Below, in pieces: positions 26,126-35,683 of a stretch of 64,000 nt of DNA (positions are counted from its first letter, which is position 1; each line of letters opens with the position of its first letter). The DNA is from Polynucleobacter sp. MWH-CaK5 (GTDB lineage: Bacteria > Pseudomonadota > Gammaproteobacteria > Burkholderiales > Burkholderiaceae): NCBI RefSeq assembly GCF_018687615.1, contig NZ_CP061299.1:1163433-1227432 (forward strand), in the 5' to 3' direction. The notes below the pieces were generated by a model. The model saw only the letters and a list, made by a program, of their open reading frames with translations. It was not told where the DNA came from and ran no database searches. Both the position numbers and the translations under genes were made by a program.

Positions 26126-27553
26126 ATGTCATTGAATGATCAAGAATTGATTGCTGGCTTTGAAAAGATCATTGGCAAAGCCCAAGTGATCACAGCCCCT
26201 GATGATTTAGAGCCCTACTTGGTTGATTGGCGCAAGCGCTACCGCGGTCAAGCGATTGCTGCTCTGCGTCCCGGTAACACACAAGAAGTGTCAGAGATTG
26301 TGAAACTCTGTGCTGCCAATCGCATCGCGATTGTTCCGCAAGGTGGCAACACCGGCATGTGTGGCGGCGCAACTCCCAACAGCGATGGTCGACAAGTGGT
26401 GATCTCTTTGAATCGCATGAACCAAGTGCGCGCGATTGATACATCCAATCAAACCATCACGGTTGAATCTGGCATGATTTTGCAGTCATTACAAGAAGCA
26501 GCCACAGCAGCCGATCGTTACTTCCCATTGAGTTTGGGTGCTGAAGGCAGTTGCACAATTGGTGGCAATTTATCCACCAATGCAGGTGGCACTTCAGTAT
26601 TGCGTTATGGCAATGCACGTGAGCTTTGCTTGGGTCTTGAAGTTGTGATGCCCAATGGAGAAATCTTGAACAGCTTGCGTGGTTTGCGCAAAGACAACAC
26701 TGGCTACGACTTGAGAGACTTGTTCATTGGTGCCGAAGGCAGCTTGGGCATCATCACTGCAGCCGTCATGAAACTATTTCCGCGCCCAGTGGCTAATTGG
26801 ACTGCTCTGGTGGCAGTACCGCATGCAGATGCTGCAGTGGAGTTATTGAATCGCTTTCAAGCAGGTGCTTCAGCACAGCTCACTGGTTTTGAAATGATGT
26901 CTGATGAAAGTTTGGCATTATTGAAACACTACTACCCTGCTCTTGCGAGCCCATTGAGCGGCCCGAATGCTTATGAAGTGTTGGTAGAAATTTCTGATTA
27001 CGAGAGCGAAGAGCACGCCATGCAGTTAATGGAGTCAATCTTGGAAGGCGCCCTTGAATCTGGCTGCGCAAGTGATGCAGCGATTGCTAGCAATCTTGCA
27101 CAAGCCAGAAAGTTTTGGGACATGCGCGAGCACGTGCCATTGGCACAAGCCGATGATGGCCCGAACATCAAACACGATGTGTCTTTACCCATTTCAGCAA
27201 TCCCAAGCTTCATCACCACCTGCAATGACATGTTGCGTGCCAAGTACCCAGGCGTGCGCGTGATTAACTATGGTCACTTGGGTGATGGTAATTTGCACTA
27301 CAACATCGCAGGACCAAGTTCAGCCGAAACTGAAGAGTTCTTCACCAGCAAATCCAAAGAGATCCAAGCTCTGGTCTATGCCGAAGTTGAAAAGCTCAAT
27401 GGTTCTATCTCAGCAGAGCACGGTGTGGGTCAACAAAAGGTCGGTTACTTAAAAGGCCATCGCGGTGAAGTGGCCTTGGGTGTGATGCAAGCGATCAAGC
27501 ATGCCTTAGATCCACACAACTTGATGAACCCAGGCAAAGTGATTGCTTCTTGA
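26126..27553 (+). CDS. FAD-linked 2-hydroxyacid dehydrogenase (GlcD/D2HGDH-like)
   Basis: 475 residues of the vanillyl-alcohol-oxidase flavoprotein fold. PCMH-type FAD domain residues about 40-220: AALRPGNTQEVSEIVKLC, VPQGGNTGMCGGATPN and LGAEGSCTIGGNLSTNAGGTSVLRYGN. The C-terminal substrate domain ends with GHLGDGNLHYN and SAEHGVGQQKVGYL, including the metal-site histidines typical of D-2-hydroxyglutarate and D-lactate dehydrogenases. It has no GlcE/GlcF partners nearby, so D-2-hydroxyglutarate or another D-2-hydroxyacid is likelier than glycolate. GAGGAAG precedes the ATG. A strong terminator follows. Confidence 0.92.
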   Translation: MSLNDQELIAGFEKIIGKAQVITAPDDLEPYLVDWRKRYRGQAIAALRPGNTQEVSEIVKLCAANRIAIVPQGGNTGMCGGATPNSDGRQVVISLNRMNQVRAIDTSNQTITVESGMILQSLQEAATAADRYFPLSLGAEGSCTIGGNLSTNAGGTSVLRYGNARELCLGLEVVMPNGEILNSLRGLRKDNTGYDLRDLFIGAEGSLGIITAAVMKLFPRPVANWTALVAVPHADAAVELLNRFQAGASAQLTGFEMMSDESLALLKHYYPALASPLSGPNAYEVLVEISDYESEEHAMQLMESILEGALESGCASDAAIASNLAQARKFWDMREHVPLAQADDGPNIKHDVSLPISAIPSFITTCNDMLRAKYPGVRVINYGHLGDGNLHYNIAGPSSAETEEFFTSKSKEIQALVYAEVEKLNGSISAEHGVGQQKVGYLKGHRGEVALGVMQAIKHALDPHNLMNPGKVIAS

Positions 27554-27594
27554 TGTTTGATTAACTGCTAATTGTTTTATTTAATCTTGCAATA

Positions 27595-27626
27595 AAAAAA
27601 GCTCCTGAAATTTCAGGAGCTTTTTT
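27595..27626. terminator. Bidirectional terminator between the D-2-hydroxyacid dehydrogenase and a wHTH gene
   Basis: A perfect 32-bp palindrome: six A, GCTCCTGAAA, TTTCAGGAGC, six T. It works as an intrinsic terminator for both convergent genes. Confidence 0.92.
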
Positions 27627-27643
27627 GTTTTATGGGTATCTGC

Positions 27644-27994
27644 TTACTTAGCCGTGGCTGCAATCATGCAATTTGAAATATCTGAGAAGTATTTCAACGC
27701 AGTACTGGTAGGCTCGATGTATTTTTTACGGCCATCAGTCTCAACCACATAAGTCACCATGTCTTTGTCACGCAACTGCTTTAAGCGTGCGTGCAAAGTG
27801 GCAGGAGATCCAATCTCACGCATGGCGATTGCATCACTGACCAAGAGGCGTTCGCCACTTTTCCAATGAGTTGCTACTTCGTTTAGAAGCTGAGTTTCTG
27901 TTGCATCTAATTTAGGAAAGCTTGGTAGCTCTTCAATGGAGCGAACCAAGTTCAAAAACCTGAAGTAGATCTCTTGCAAATCTTTGTTTTTCAT
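27644..27994 (-). CDS. Small winged-helix (MarR-like) transcriptional regulator
   Basis: 116 residues. Residues about 32-95 show a winged helix: LDATETQLLNEVATHW, IGSPATLHARLKQLRDKDMVTYVVETDGRKKYIEPTSTA, in which helix 3 and the beta wing are clear. No metal-binding cysteines or ligand domain are present, so the signal is unknown. It is divergent from the ene-reductase gene at 28260 with a 265-bp AT-rich spacer, so it may control that gene; this is inference from position. Confidence 0.82.
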   Translation of the reverse strand: MKNKDLQEIYFRFLNLVRSIEELPSFPKLDATETQLLNEVATHWKSGERLLVSDAIAMREIGSPATLHARLKQLRDKDMVTYVVETDGRKKYIEPTSTALKYFSDISNCMIAATAK

Positions 27995-28259
27995 TGTCTC
28001 GTTATCTTTAGCTATTAATTATCTCTAGGGCTATTAGTTTTTTATTATTATGTACAAATTATAGGTCAATGAACTTACAAAAGTAATAAAAGTTACATAA
28101 ATGATGTCTTAATTTTTATGTGGGAATGTTGGGTGCGCTTATGCACAGACCGATTACTAAGTATTTGTTAATAAATATATTTTCAATTCCCTACTGAGCA
28201 GGTTTACTAAAAACTTCTTAAAATGGATGTCATTCAAACATTCTAAAAAGAAAAGAGAC

Positions 28260-29351
28260 ATGAAATTATTCACACCTGAAACATTGGGGGCGATTGCCAT
28301 CCAAAATCGCCTAGTCATGGCACCTTTAACACGCATGCGTGCCACTGCTGGTGATGTGCCTGGTGAATTAGCAGCCACGTATTACAGCCAAAGAGCCAGC
28401 GCTGGCTTGATCATCACCGAGGCTTCGCAAATTTGTCCTTTGGGTAAAGGTTACCCAGGCACTCCTGGCATCTACAGCGACGAGCAAATGAAGGCTTGGC
28501 AAAAGATCACAGCCGCTGTGCACGCCAAGAACGGAAAAATTGTGATGCAGTTGTGGCATGTGGGCAGGATTTCTCATTCTTCTTTACACCCTGAAGATGG
28601 CTTACCAGTGGCCCCTTCTGCAATTGCTCCAACAGGTCAGGTGTACACAGCTTCTTGGCAATTGGCTGATTATGAAACTCCTCGCGAGCTATCAGTGTCA
28701 GAGATTCCTGCATTACTTCAAGCTTATCGCCATGCGGCTACCGTTGCTAAGCAAGCTGGCTTTGATGGTGTTGAGGTTCATGCTGCAAACGGTTACTTGC
28801 TAGATCAGTTCTTACAAGACTCTAGCAATCAACGCCAAGATCAATACGGTGGCAGCTTTGCTAATCGCACACGTTTGCTCTTAGAGGTGCTCGATGAAGT
28901 GATTCAGGTCTGGGGCAGCGATCGTGTAGGTGTTCGTCTCTCGCCTTACGGCACATTCAATGACATGTCAGACAAAGATCCAATTGGCTTGTTCACGCAT
29001 GTGATCGAGCAGTTGAACCCTTTGAATCTTGCTTATTTGCATTTAATTGAACCTCGTTCAACCAGTGCAGGCGGTAATGATGAAGTGGCCAAGGATGTTC
29101 CAAGCACTTCAGAATTATTCAAAAAGGTCTTTAAAGGCAAAGTCATCATGGCTGGCGGATACGATCGCGCGAGCGCCGAGGCAGCAGTTGCATCAGGTCA
29201 GGCTGATGCTGTGGCTTTTGGCAGACTGTATATCTCCAACCCTGATCTGGTGGAACGTTTTGCCCAAAATGCGGCATTAACCCCTTACGATCGCTCAACT
29301 TTTTACGGTGGTACTGAAAAAGGTTATACCGATTACCCTTCCTTGACCTAG
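28260..29351 (+). CDS. Old yellow enzyme-family ene-reductase (NemA-like)
   Basis: FMN-dependent NAD(P)H reductase of activated C=C bonds such as N-ethylmaleimide and nitro compounds. 363 residues. LFTPETLGAIAIQNRLVMAPLTRMRA is the N-terminal strand, HxxN is present in FDGVEVHAANGYLLDQFLQDSSNQRQDQYGGSFANR (catalytic/FMN region), and RVGVRLSPYGTFNDM and GRLYISNPDLVERF complete the barrel. The start at 28260 is chosen over an ATG 11 codons upstream because the protein opens on the family N-terminus and AAGAGA precedes it. The gene ends in an intrinsic terminator. Confidence 0.94.
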   Translation: MKLFTPETLGAIAIQNRLVMAPLTRMRATAGDVPGELAATYYSQRASAGLIITEASQICPLGKGYPGTPGIYSDEQMKAWQKITAAVHAKNGKIVMQLWHVGRISHSSLHPEDGLPVAPSAIAPTGQVYTASWQLADYETPRELSVSEIPALLQAYRHAATVAKQAGFDGVEVHAANGYLLDQFLQDSSNQRQDQYGGSFANRTRLLLEVLDEVIQVWGSDRVGVRLSPYGTFNDMSDKDPIGLFTHVIEQLNPLNLAYLHLIEPRSTSAGGNDEVAKDVPSTSELFKKVFKGKVIMAGGYDRASAEAAVASGQADAVAFGRLYISNPDLVERFAQNAALTPYDRSTFYGGTEKGYTDYPSLT

Positions 29352-29374
29352 GACAAAGAAGTCTCAACAATGCT

Positions 29375-29403
29375 AAAAAGCCCTGTTTTATCAGGGCTTT
29401 TTT
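29375..29403 (+). terminator. Intrinsic terminator after the ene-reductase gene
   Basis: Stem AAAAAGCCCTG (29375-29385) and CAGGGCTTTTTT (from 29392) with a TTTTAT loop and a run of T directly after the GC part. Confidence 0.88.
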
Positions 29404-29560
29404 CTATTTTAAGTGCCTATTTTGGGCAAAATTGAGGGCAAGTTATTTTACTTAGCTTAAATAGGTAAGGATAATCAAAGATTCGGCGATTAAAATCGAT
29501 TTCGAAATTGCTACACCCTTGAGTATCAGACGTACATCTATAAAAAGAGGACAAAGAAGA

Positions 29561-31792
29561 ATGAGCAAGGAAAAATCAACCATCATCTATACGTTGACAG
29601 ATGAAGCCCCATATTTAGCAACCGCTTCCTTTTTACCCATCATCAGAACTTTCACGGCACCTGCTGATATTGAAGTTGTTGAAAGTGATATTTCTGTTGC
29701 AGCTCGAATCCTTGCTGAATTTCCTGATTACCTCTCAGACGACCAAAAAGTTCCAAACAATTTAAGTGAATTAGGCAAACTGACTTTATTGCCTGACACG
29801 AACATCATCAAGTTGCCGAATATTTCTGCAGCATTGGGTCAGCTAACAACTGCCATCAAAGAATTGCAATCTCAGGGTTACAAGATTCCAGATTTCCCAG
29901 AAGATCCACAGAGTCCTGAAGATAAAGCGATTCGTGCGCGTTACTCTAAGTGTTTGGGTAGCTCAGTGAACCCAGTACTTCGTGAAGGCAACTCTGATCG
30001 TCGCGCACCAGCTGCGGTGAAGGGTTACGCACGCAACAATCCTCACTCCATGGGTAAGTGGAGTCAAGCGTCTAGAACCCACGTGTCGCACATGCACGGC
30101 GGTGACTTCTACTCTCACGAAAAATCAATGGTCATGTCTCACGCCTGTGATGTGCGAATGGATTTGGTGACCAAGTCAGGCAAAACAATTGTTTTAAAAG
30201 AAAAAGTTTCTCTTTTAAAAGGCGAGATCATCGACAGTATGTACATGAGCAAAAAAGCTTTGTGCAAGTTCTATGAAGATGAAATCCGTGATGCATATGA
30301 AACACGCGTGATGTTCTCATTGCACGTGAAAGCGACCATGATGAAGGTGTCTCACCCGATCGTGTTTGGTCACGCTGTGAAAATTTTCTACAAAACTGCT
30401 TTTGAGAAGCATGGTGAATTGTTCAAGCAATTGGGCGTAAATCCAAACAACGGCTTGAGCAGCGTTTATGAAAAGATTGCGAGCTTGCCAAGCTCTAAGC
30501 GTGAAGAGATCATCAATGACTTGCACGCTTGTCATGAGCACAATCCAGAATTGGCGATGGTGGACTCTGCCAAAGGTATTACTAACCTTCACTCACCAAA
30601 TGACGTGATCGTGGACGCTTCTATGCCAGCGATGATTCGTGCAGGCGGCAAGATGTGGGGTGCGGATGGTCGTTTGAAGGACACCAAAGCGGTGATGCCT
30701 GAATCAACATTTGCTCGTATCTACCAAGAGATGATCAACTTCTGTAAGACACATGGCAATTTTGATCCAGTGACCATGGGCAGTGTGCCAAACGTGGGCT
30801 TGATGGCTCAGCAAGCTGAAGAGTACGGATCACACGACAAGACTTTTGAAGTTCCGGAACCAGGTGTTGCACGCATCGTGACTTTGGATGGCACAGTGTT
30901 GCTTGAGCAGAATGTGGAAGAAGGCGATATTTGGCGCATGTGCCAAGTGAAAGACGCTCCAATCAAAGATTGGGTGAAGTTGGCCGTGACTCGTGCACGT
31001 CAATCAAATACTCCAGCTGTGTTCTGGTTAGATGAGTACCGTCCTCACGAAGCTGAGTTGATCAAGAAAGTTACTCAATACTTAAAAGATCACGACACCA
31101 CAGGTTTGGATATTCAGATCATGTCTCAAACACGTGCGATGCGTTACACATTAGAGCGCATCATTCGTGGCAAAGACACCATCTCTGTCACAGGTAACAT
31201 TTTGCGTGACTACCTCACAGACTTGTTCCCAATTCTTGAATTAGGTACTTCAGCCAAGATGTTGTCTGTTGTGCCTTTGATGAATGGTGGCGGCTTATTT
31301 GAAACTGGTGCCGGTGGTTCAGCACCTAAGCACGTGAAGCAATTGGTTGAAGAGAACCATTTGCGCTGGGACTCATTGGGCGAATTCTTGGCCTTAGCAG
31401 TTTCGATTGAAGACGTGGGTATCAAGAAGAACAATCCTAAAGCAAAGATTTTGGCCAAGACTTTGGATGAAGCCACTGGTCAATTGCTTGAGAACAGAAA
31501 ATCACCTTCATCAAGAACAGGTGAACTAGATAACCGTGGTAGCCAGTTCTATTTGGCACTCTATTGGGCACAAGCATTGGCTGCTCAGACAGAAGACAAA
31601 GAACTACAAGCTCATTTCACTAAATTGGCTAAGCAGTTAAAAGACAATGAAGAGAAGATCGTTGCTGAGTTATCTGCTGTTCAAGGTAAGCCAGTTGATA
31701 TCGGCGGTTACTACAAGCCAGATACCAAGAAGCTTGAGCAAGTGATGCGCCCTAGCGCAACCCTGAATGAGATCATTGATTCTGCAAGGTGA
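29561..31792 (+). CDS. icd: Isocitrate dehydrogenase, monomeric NADP-dependent type
   Basis: Oxidative decarboxylation of isocitrate to 2-oxoglutarate. 743 residues, the length of the monomeric class (about 740), quite unlike the 416-residue dimer. The opening STIIYTLTDEAPYLATASFLPIIRTF and the later NPVLREGNSDRRAPAAVKGYARNNPH, DVRMDLVTKSGKTIVLKEKV and GGLFETGAGGSAPKHVKQ segments are class signatures for isocitrate and cofactor binding. An in-frame start 14 codons upstream exists but lacks a better ribosome site; AGAGGACAAAGAAGA precedes 29561. Together with sucA at the left edge it supplies two consecutive TCA steps, though the loci are 28 kb apart. Confidence 0.96.
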   Translation: MSKEKSTIIYTLTDEAPYLATASFLPIIRTFTAPADIEVVESDISVAARILAEFPDYLSDDQKVPNNLSELGKLTLLPDTNIIKLPNISAALGQLTTAIKELQSQGYKIPDFPEDPQSPEDKAIRARYSKCLGSSVNPVLREGNSDRRAPAAVKGYARNNPHSMGKWSQASRTHVSHMHGGDFYSHEKSMVMSHACDVRMDLVTKSGKTIVLKEKVSLLKGEIIDSMYMSKKALCKFYEDEIRDAYETRVMFSLHVKATMMKVSHPIVFGHAVKIFYKTAFEKHGELFKQLGVNPNNGLSSVYEKIASLPSSKREEIINDLHACHEHNPELAMVDSAKGITNLHSPNDVIVDASMPAMIRAGGKMWGADGRLKDTKAVMPESTFARIYQEMINFCKTHGNFDPVTMGSVPNVGLMAQQAEEYGSHDKTFEVPEPGVARIVTLDGTVLLEQNVEEGDIWRMCQVKDAPIKDWVKLAVTRARQSNTPAVFWLDEYRPHEAELIKKVTQYLKDHDTTGLDIQIMSQTRAMRYTLERIIRGKDTISVTGNILRDYLTDLFPILELGTSAKMLSVVPLMNGGGLFETGAGGSAPKHVKQLVEENHLRWDSLGEFLALAVSIEDVGIKKNNPKAKILAKTLDEATGQLLENRKSPSSRTGELDNRGSQFYLALYWAQALAAQTEDKELQAHFTKLAKQLKDNEEKIVAELSAVQGKPVDIGGYYKPDTKKLEQVMRPSATLNEIIDSAR

Positions 31793-31809
31793 TTCAGATA
31801 AGTAGTAAT

Positions 31810-31837
31810 AAAAAGGGCCGCATCAGCGGCCTTTTTT
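31810..31837 (+). terminator. Intrinsic terminator after icd
   Basis: A run of A, GGCCGC (31816-31821), ATCA loop, GCGGCC (31826-31831), then six T. It lies between the convergent icd and DsrE-type genes. Confidence 0.88.
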
Positions 31838-31867
31838 ATTGGTTTTGTTTTAACCTTAAGTTTAAGC

Positions 31868-32287
31868 TTAAGGCTTCAAGTAAGCATAACGCTCTTTGGC
31901 TTGCAAGTTAGAAACTTCTGCAACACCTGAAGGAACAATCTTGGCTTCCATGATCACTTGCTCTTTAGCAATTTTTCTTGAAACCAAGGTGTTGTTACAC
32001 ACTCTGAATTCAACACCCTTGCTCACCAAGTCACCAATGGATGCAGAAAACTTTGAACCAGACATGTTCTCAGCACCTTCAAGCAAGAAGTCGATACCAG
32101 GACCGTGAGTCACGACAACGATTTTTGCTTTTGGATCAGCGTTCAAGTGATTACGAATATTGCCAATCGCACGGCTGGCTTGCTGAACGCCTTCGTTCAC
32201 GTGGTAAACAATTTTTGTTTCTGAAAAAGCATGTCCTGAGAAAACCACGAAAGACATGGCTGTGATTAATTTAATTAGTTGCTTCAT
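31868..32287 (-). CDS. Exported DsrE/F-like protein
   Basis: 139 residues with a signal peptide (MKQLIKLITAMSFVVFSGHAFS), then a DsrE-like alpha/beta fold: KIVYHVNEGVQQASRAIGNIRNHLNADPKAKIVVVTHGPGIDFLLEGA and VEFRVCNNTL with one cysteine in the position used by sulfur-relay relatives (near residue 92). Periplasmic DsrE proteins of this COG1416 type are common and have no settled role. The start at 32287 has AAGGAGAG at ideal spacing; a longer frame of 12 extra codons lacks that. It is divergent from the TonB-like gene. Confidence 0.85.
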   Translation of the reverse strand: MKQLIKLITAMSFVVFSGHAFSETKIVYHVNEGVQQASRAIGNIRNHLNADPKAKIVVVTHGPGIDFLLEGAENMSGSKFSASIGDLVSKGVEFRVCNNTLVSRKIAKEQVIMEAKIVPSGVAEVSNLQAKERYAYLKP

Positions 32288-32425
32288 AGCACTCTCCTTG
32301 TAAAGAACGATTAGGATAACCATTTTTCAGCTTACTTTCAGTTCTCGTAAACCCTTGAATCACAATACTTAAGCATAATAACTAATTGACTCTGGTGTAG
32401 CGTGCGCGAATACTCAATGCCTTAT

Positions 32426-32459
32426 AGTCGCAAGTATTACCCAGTCGCAAGTATTACCC
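32426..32459. repeat. Perfect 17-bp tandem duplication upstream of the exopolysaccharide locus
   Basis: Two abutting copies of AGTCGCAAGTATTACCC (32426-32442 and 32443-32459), ending 60 bp before the TonB-like start. Direct repeats of this size just above a promoter suggest a tandem regulator-binding site; a replication-slippage duplication is the alternative. Confidence 0.8.
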
Positions 32460-32519
32460 TCTTTTGCATTTATAGGTTTTAGAAATTTCCTTTGAAAATC
32501 ATTTATCTCTGATGTTGGC

Positions 32520-33356
32520 ATGCTTGGCATAAAAAAACTCTCAAGCTTTCAGCTGGCTATCTATCTCTCGCTGGCACTTCACTTAGTTTTGGCAGTGGTG
32601 GGATTGAACTATCAAGGCATCAATCCAATCAAGCCCAAACCATTGGATGAGGTGATACAGGTCAAACTTGAGCCTGAGAAAAAAAAGGAAGACAAGAAAA
32701 AAGAGGAGAAGCCTGAGGAAGAACAAACTCTGGTTCTTAATACTCAAAGAGAAGTGCCCCAAGAAAAGAAGTTGGCTTACATGGATGCGCCACCAGCACC
32801 ATCTGCTGAGGAGTGGCAAAAAGCATCAACCTATACCTTGAAGAACAGTAAACGCTATCGCCACAACTGGGGGCAACAAGTGCGCAGCATGATGGGACGC
32901 TCAGTGGAGGGTCCTGATCAAGGCATGGTGCGCTTTCATATTGAGATTGCCGCTAACGGTCAACTAGCAAAATTAGAAACTCTTTGGTCTACCTCTGATG
33001 TTGCAGAGAAATTGGCGCGCCAAGCGATTGAAAACATGCCACCTCTTCCACCCATCCCAACGGGTAAACCACTGATCTTCCAGAAAACAATTTCATTCCA
33101 ACCCATGGATGATGGTTGGCCTCCTATTTATAAGTACGATTGTTTGCCTGACCCACCGACTTTTAAGAACCCATTTGCTTGGGATGGCAAATCAGCACCG
33201 ACACGGATTGAGCAAAAAGTGGCCGACGACTCTAAAAAAGACATTCCCACCAATTGCCCAGGACTTGAAGAGGAAGACACGATTGAGTCTGAAGCTGGTG
33301 ACATGAAACGTCAGTTTGAAATCTGGGGATCCAGTCGCTTGAACCCCAAAAAGTGA
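32520..33356 (+). CDS. TonB-like envelope protein
   Basis: 278 residues. An N-terminal membrane anchor (LAIYLSLALHLVLAVVGLNY) is followed by a Pro/Lys/Glu-rich spacer (about 35-75, with KKKEDKKKEEKPEEE) that could span the periplasm, and a TonB C-terminal-type domain (about 135-200: MVRFHIEIAANGQLAKLETLWSTSDVAEKLARQAIENMPPLPPIP). The last 75 residues, with two cysteines, are unassigned. No ExbB/ExbD or TonB-dependent receptor lies nearby; instead a polysaccharide synthase and an outer-membrane barrel follow, so it may link the two membranes for export. That role is inference. The ribosome site is weak. Confidence 0.8.
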   Translation: MLGIKKLSSFQLAIYLSLALHLVLAVVGLNYQGINPIKPKPLDEVIQVKLEPEKKKEDKKKEEKPEEEQTLVLNTQREVPQEKKLAYMDAPPAPSAEEWQKASTYTLKNSKRYRHNWGQQVRSMMGRSVEGPDQGMVRFHIEIAANGQLAKLETLWSTSDVAEKLARQAIENMPPLPPIPTGKPLIFQKTISFQPMDDGWPPIYKYDCLPDPPTFKNPFAWDGKSAPTRIEQKVADDSKKDIPTNCPGLEEEDTIESEAGDMKRQFEIWGSSRLNPKK

Positions 33357-33431
33357 TTTATTTGCTCTTACATTTCTAATTTATAGAAATTACATATACA
33401 CTGCGGGGATAACACTCTTTAAAGAACATGC

Positions 33432-34733
33432 ATGTACCTGAAAGTTAATACTAAATTTCAATTGGCATTAACTATTGCGACTTTGTGGGGCATTTTTTCT
33501 ATATGGGCAGCTCAGTTTTGGTTTGCTGATCTATCAGCCATCATCGGCTGGTTTCTTGCCGGATTTTTGATTTTATTCATCGCAGTTGTGCCAGGCTTTA
33601 TCAATGCCTTCATGGTTTTTAGCTTGATGATGGATAAAAGGCCTGTCCGCAAACATCTGGATAGCTATCCGCCCATCACTATTTTGATTGCAGCTTATAA
33701 CGAAGAGGCTGTCATTCCAGATACTTTTGAAAGTATTGCTAAACAAAATTATCCAGGAACTCTTGAAGTCATTTTGATCGATGATGGTTCGAAAGATCAG
33801 ACCCATGCCGTGTGCAATCAATTGATCAGCAAATATCCTTGGTTGCGATGCATCCAGCTAGAGACTAATCAAGGTAAATCTGAAGCATTGAATAGAGCTC
33901 TTACATTAGCAAGTCATGAGCTCATCATCACCTTGGATGCCGACTCCTATTTGTACAAAGATGCCTTAGTCAGAATTGTGGAACGATTCCACAGTGATCC
34001 TGCCAATACCTGCGCAGTTGCTGGCACGATCATGGTTCGCAATTCTCGTCAAAACTGGATCACTCAATCTCAAGAATGGGATTACTTCCAAGGCATTGCT
34101 ACCGTTAAACGCGTGCAATCTCTGAATCAAGGCACCTTGGTGGCACAAGGCGCATTTTCTTTGTATAAAAAATCAATCGTTCTTGAATTAGGCGGTTGGC
34201 CAAAGACTGTTGGCGAGGACATTGTGCTGACTTGGGCCATGCTAGAAAAAGATTATCGGGTCGGCTATTGCGAAGATGCAATTGCTTTTACGATTGTGCC
34301 AAGCACTGTTTCAGGGTTTGTTCGCCAAAGACAGCGCTGGGCCAGGGGCATGATTGAAGCATTTAAATACCACCCAAAAGTTTTGTTTAGAAAGCGTTTA
34401 TCAACTTTCTTCATTTGGTGGGACCTGCTGTTTCCAGCCATGGACGTTGCTTTTACTTTTGGCTTTTTACCAGGTTTAGTCTTGGCTATGTTTGGCTATT
34501 ACTGGATTGTTGGGCCAATGACGCTGATATTGCTGCCCATGGCTCTCCTAATGAATTCTTTGATGTACCGCATAGAAGAAAAAATGTTTGTTGAGCAGCA
34601 CTTGCATGTGCGTCGCAATACTTTGGGATTCTTCCTGTACATGCTCCCCTACAGCTGTATTTTGCAACCAGCTGCAGTTTGGGGTTATATCACAGAAATA
34701 TTTGGTACAAAAAAATCATGGGGCACAAAATGA
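33432..34733 (+). CDS. Processive family 2 glycosyltransferase, PgaC/BcsA-like
   Basis: Inner-membrane polysaccharide synthase, 433 residues. Two N-terminal helices (about 10-30 and 35-67), a GT-A catalytic domain (80-310) and C-terminal helices (about 330-425). Catalytic residues are visible: IDDGS (116-120), DAD (169-171), GED (261-263) and QRQRW (299-303), the set that defines processive synthases of poly-GlcNAc, cellulose and hyaluronan. No PilZ domain is present. PgaB deacetylase and PgaD are missing from the neighbourhood, so the polymer is not assignable. The stop overlaps the barrel gene by 4 nt. Confidence 0.9.
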   Translation: MYLKVNTKFQLALTIATLWGIFSIWAAQFWFADLSAIIGWFLAGFLILFIAVVPGFINAFMVFSLMMDKRPVRKHLDSYPPITILIAAYNEEAVIPDTFESIAKQNYPGTLEVILIDDGSKDQTHAVCNQLISKYPWLRCIQLETNQGKSEALNRALTLASHELIITLDADSYLYKDALVRIVERFHSDPANTCAVAGTIMVRNSRQNWITQSQEWDYFQGIATVKRVQSLNQGTLVAQGAFSLYKKSIVLELGGWPKTVGEDIVLTWAMLEKDYRVGYCEDAIAFTIVPSTVSGFVRQRQRWARGMIEAFKYHPKVLFRKRLSTFFIWWDLLFPAMDVAFTFGFLPGLVLAMFGYYWIVGPMTLILLPMALLMNSLMYRIEEKMFVEQHLHVRRNTLGFFLYMLPYSCILQPAAVWGYITEIFGTKKSWGTK

Positions 34734-35677
34734 AAAATCTATTAAAACACCCCGCTCTTTTGTGCGCGATGATGTGTGCTGGACTCACACCAAACTTGAT
34801 CCATGCTCAAAGCAATCAATCTTGGGCTTTGTTGAGCCCAACGATCAGCGCCTATAGTGACAATGATCAGTTCAAAGCCGTCAAAGCAGGTGTTGGCTTA
34901 TTACCTCTATACAAAGATGGGCAACATTACACAGGCATACAAGCCCTGCATCACAGCTATGAACAGTATGAGTGGAAAAAAGATGCCTCTCAAGTAAGCT
35001 TGGTGAGTGAATCAATCAATCCAAAAAATGGTTTGGGTCATAAGGCCAATCTTGGTCTTAATCAATTGGGTAATCACACCCTGGTGAATGCCGACATGAA
35101 CTACGCCATGTCAATTCGAGAAGGTACCAACGCTGAATTGTTTTATAACCGTGACTGGGTTGAGACAAGAAACTCTCTCGACAGGGGTATCAAATATGAC
35201 TATTACGGCGGCAGTCTAGAGCAACGCTTATCAGAAGGATGGACTGTGATTGGTCTTTTAGGCCAACATCGTTTCTCTGACAATAACACCCGAAACCACA
35301 TTCGCGGTAAGTTGATTTATGACTTACTACCCGAGCAAGGCATCAATCTTCAGCTAAGACACCGTCAGTACCGCAATAGCCAACAAGAAAATAATGGCAA
35401 CTACTTCAACCCTAATGAATACGAAGAACAGATGGTGGCAGTGGCCATGCGCCAAAAAGTTCAAAGCTGGATGTTGTCTGGCTTGATTGGTGTGGGTCGT
35501 CAAAAAGTGAATGAGGATCCTCGCACCAGCACTCATTTGTATGAGTTAGAAGCCAACAGTCCCATCACCAAGTCGATTGTTTTTAAAAGCAAGTTGGGTT
35601 ACGGCCAAAGTGCCACCTTCAATGGTCCAGACTACAAGTACAGATACTTGAACACCAGCCTGATCTTTAGCTTCTGA
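34730..35677 (+). CDS. Outer-membrane beta-barrel, putative polysaccharide export porin
   Basis: 315 residues. The signal peptide (MKNLLKHPALLCAMMCAGLTPNLIHA) is followed by repeated amphipathic strands rich in aromatic residues and ending LIFSF; a terminal Phe is the usual signal for BAM insertion. Segments such as LRHRQYRNSQQENNGNYFNPNEYEEQMVAVAMRQKVQ recall the barrel of PgaA-type exporters, but the TPR domain of PgaA is absent. Start at 34730 chosen over an upstream ATG because it overlaps the glycosyltransferase stop (ATGA) and opens on the signal peptide. The pairing with a synthase makes polymer export the likely task. Confidence 0.8.
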   Translation: MKNLLKHPALLCAMMCAGLTPNLIHAQSNQSWALLSPTISAYSDNDQFKAVKAGVGLLPLYKDGQHYTGIQALHHSYEQYEWKKDASQVSLVSESINPKNGLGHKANLGLNQLGNHTLVNADMNYAMSIREGTNAELFYNRDWVETRNSLDRGIKYDYYGGSLEQRLSEGWTVIGLLGQHRFSDNNTRNHIRGKLIYDLLPEQGINLQLRHRQYRNSQQENNGNYFNPNEYEEQMVAVAMRQKVQSWMLSGLIGVGRQKVNEDPRTSTHLYELEANSPITKSIVFKSKLGYGQSATFNGPDYKYRYLNTSLIFSF

Positions 35678-35683
35678 TCATTC

